A stretch of 15,855 nucleotides of DNA, taken from positions 1-15,855 of the forward strand of contig JAEWSN010000057.1 of NCBI GenBank assembly GCA_023459915.1. Reading direction: 5' to 3'. Source of the DNA: Bacillota bacterium (lineage in GTDB: Bacteria; Bacillota; Clostridia; DSM-8532). Made by a program: the position numbers and the translations under genes. Of the stretch, positions 15,156 to 15,855 are shown piece by piece (position 1 is the stretch's first letter; each line of letters begins with the position of its first letter). The notes beneath the pieces were generated by a model, which was given only the letters and a program-made list of their open reading frames with translations, was not told where the DNA came from and did not search any database.

Positions 15156-15855
15156 TTACGTCCCGTTGAGCCGCCGGATGGCCTCGGTGGTCTTCTCATG
15201 ACTGCCGAATCCGGTGAGCCGGAAGAAGCCTTCCCCGGCCGTGCCAAACCCCGAACCGGGTGTTCCCACCAGATGATGGGTGGACAGCAGGTGGTCAAAA
15301 AAGGACCACGAGTTGTGTCCGTCCGGCACCTGCAGCCACACGTACGGGGCGTTCACACCGCCCCAGACGGAGAAGCCGCGCGCACGGAACGCGTCCCGGA
15401 GCCGGCGGGCGTTGTCGAGGTATCCGTCGATGCGTGCCCGGCACTGCGTGCGCCCTTCCCCGTCATAGGTGGCAGCCGCCGCCCGCTGGACAATATAGGG
15501 AACCCCGTTGTATTTTGTGGTCTGCCGCCGGAGCCACATCGCGTGGAGGGAGAGACTGCCCCCGAGCCCATTGGACACATGGAGATCCTTCGGCACAACC
15601 GTATACGCGCAGCGAAGGCCGGTAAACCCCGCGGTTTTTGAAAAGGAGCGAAACTCCACCGCGCAGCGGCTAGCGCCAGGAATTTCATAGATGCTGTGCG
15701 GAATGTCCTCCTCACGGATATAGGCCTCATACGCGGCATCAAAGAGCAGAATGGCCTTGTGCGCAAGCGCGTAGTCCACCCAGCGGGTCAACTGCGCCCT
15801 GTTCATGGCCACCCCGGTGGGATTGTTGGGGGAGCAAAGGTAGAGGATGTCGAGC
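15156..15855 (-). CDS. dapL: LL-diaminopimelate aminotransferase, C-terminal part (cut by window edge)
   Basis: PLP-dependent aminotransferase (fold type I) that converts tetrahydrodipicolinate to LL-diaminopimelate with glutamate as amino donor, a one-step route to meso-DAP and lysine. About 233 residues are visible of roughly 400; the 5' part lies beyond 15855. Seen here: CSPNNPTGVAMN at the edge, FDAAYEAYIREEDIPHSIYEI with the PLP-binding Asp and Tyr, and FRSFSKTAGFTGLR with the Schiff-base Lys. The run WLRRQTTKYNGVPYIVQRAA is diagnostic for DapL. The end GSGFGTAGEGFFRLTGFG carries the substrate-carboxylate Arg. It shares the strand with gdhA, but 366 nt and a promoter separate them, so they are probably transcribed independently. 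Presence of DapL fits Clostridia, Lentisphaerota and Verrucomicrobiota-type lineages. Confidence 0.93.
   Translation of the reverse strand, partial: LDILYLCSPNNPTGVAMNRAQLTRWVDYALAHKAILLFDAAYEAYIREEDIPHSIYEIPGASRCAVEFRSFSKTAGFTGLRCAYTVVPKDLHVSNGLGGSLSLHAMWLRRQTTKYNGVPYIVQRAAAATYDGEGRTQCRARIDGYLDNARRLRDAFRARGFSVWGGVNAPYVWLQVPDGHNSWSFFDHLLSTHHLVGTPGSGFGTAGEGFFRLTGFGSHEKTTEAIRRLNGT

Overview
The window is GC-rich bacterial DNA, densely coded with strong AGGAGG-type ribosome binding sites. The gene content is an indirect (amidotransferase) route to Asn/Gln-tRNA with an archaeal-type AspRS, a type III glutamine synthetase, an M20 dipeptidase of the PepV type, a hexameric-type glutamate dehydrogenase and LL-diaminopimelate aminotransferase. 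This combination fits an anaerobic, high-GC Clostridia-like Bacillota lineage. Lentisphaerota or Verrucomicrobiota-type bacteria are a real alternative. The assignment is inference from gene content; no taxonomic marker such as rRNA lies in the window.

Layout. Positions 1-1561 (+): rlmB (23S rRNA 2'-O-methyltransferase) followed with almost no gap by a HAD phosphatase. Positions 1562-1867: a gap with a promoter-like sequence wrapped in two strong hairpins. Positions 1868-6405 (+): a tightly coupled operon gatC-gatA-gatB-aspS, whose coding sequences overlap or nearly abut. Positions 6380-6545: a perfect 48-bp palindrome centred on the aspS stop codon, then two tandem 59-bp repeats. Positions 6649-8912 (+): promoter, attenuator-like hairpin and a type III glutamine synthetase gene. 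Positions 8913-9135: a structured gap with an imperfect tandem repeat and a strong hairpin. Positions 9136-11700 (+): a large protein with a degenerate KaiC/RecA-like N-terminal domain and a PEP/pyruvate-binding (ATP-grasp) domain. Positions 11866-13332 (+): an M20 dipeptidase whose 3' end runs through a palindrome. Positions 13381-13416: a bidirectional terminator between convergent genes. Positions 13452-14789 (-): gdhA, with a roughly 210-nt structured leader and its own promoter. Positions 15156-15855 (-): the C-terminal part of dapL, cut by the window edge.

How the genes fit together. The gatCAB-aspS operon looks like a self-contained unit. The AspRS would mischarge tRNA-Asn with Asp, and GatCAB would amidate it using glutamine. 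Glutamine synthetase and glutamate dehydrogenase, encoded nearby, make the amide and amino donors. DapL uses glutamate as amino donor, and the dipeptidase could feed amino acids. This shared nitrogen theme is inferred from function; only the gatCAB-aspS block is clearly one transcription unit.

No mobile-element gene, CRISPR array, tRNA or rRNA was recognised. The least explained parts are the KaiC-like/PEP-binding protein, the aspS palindrome with its repeats, and the structured non-coding gaps before gatC, glnA, position 9136 and gdhA.
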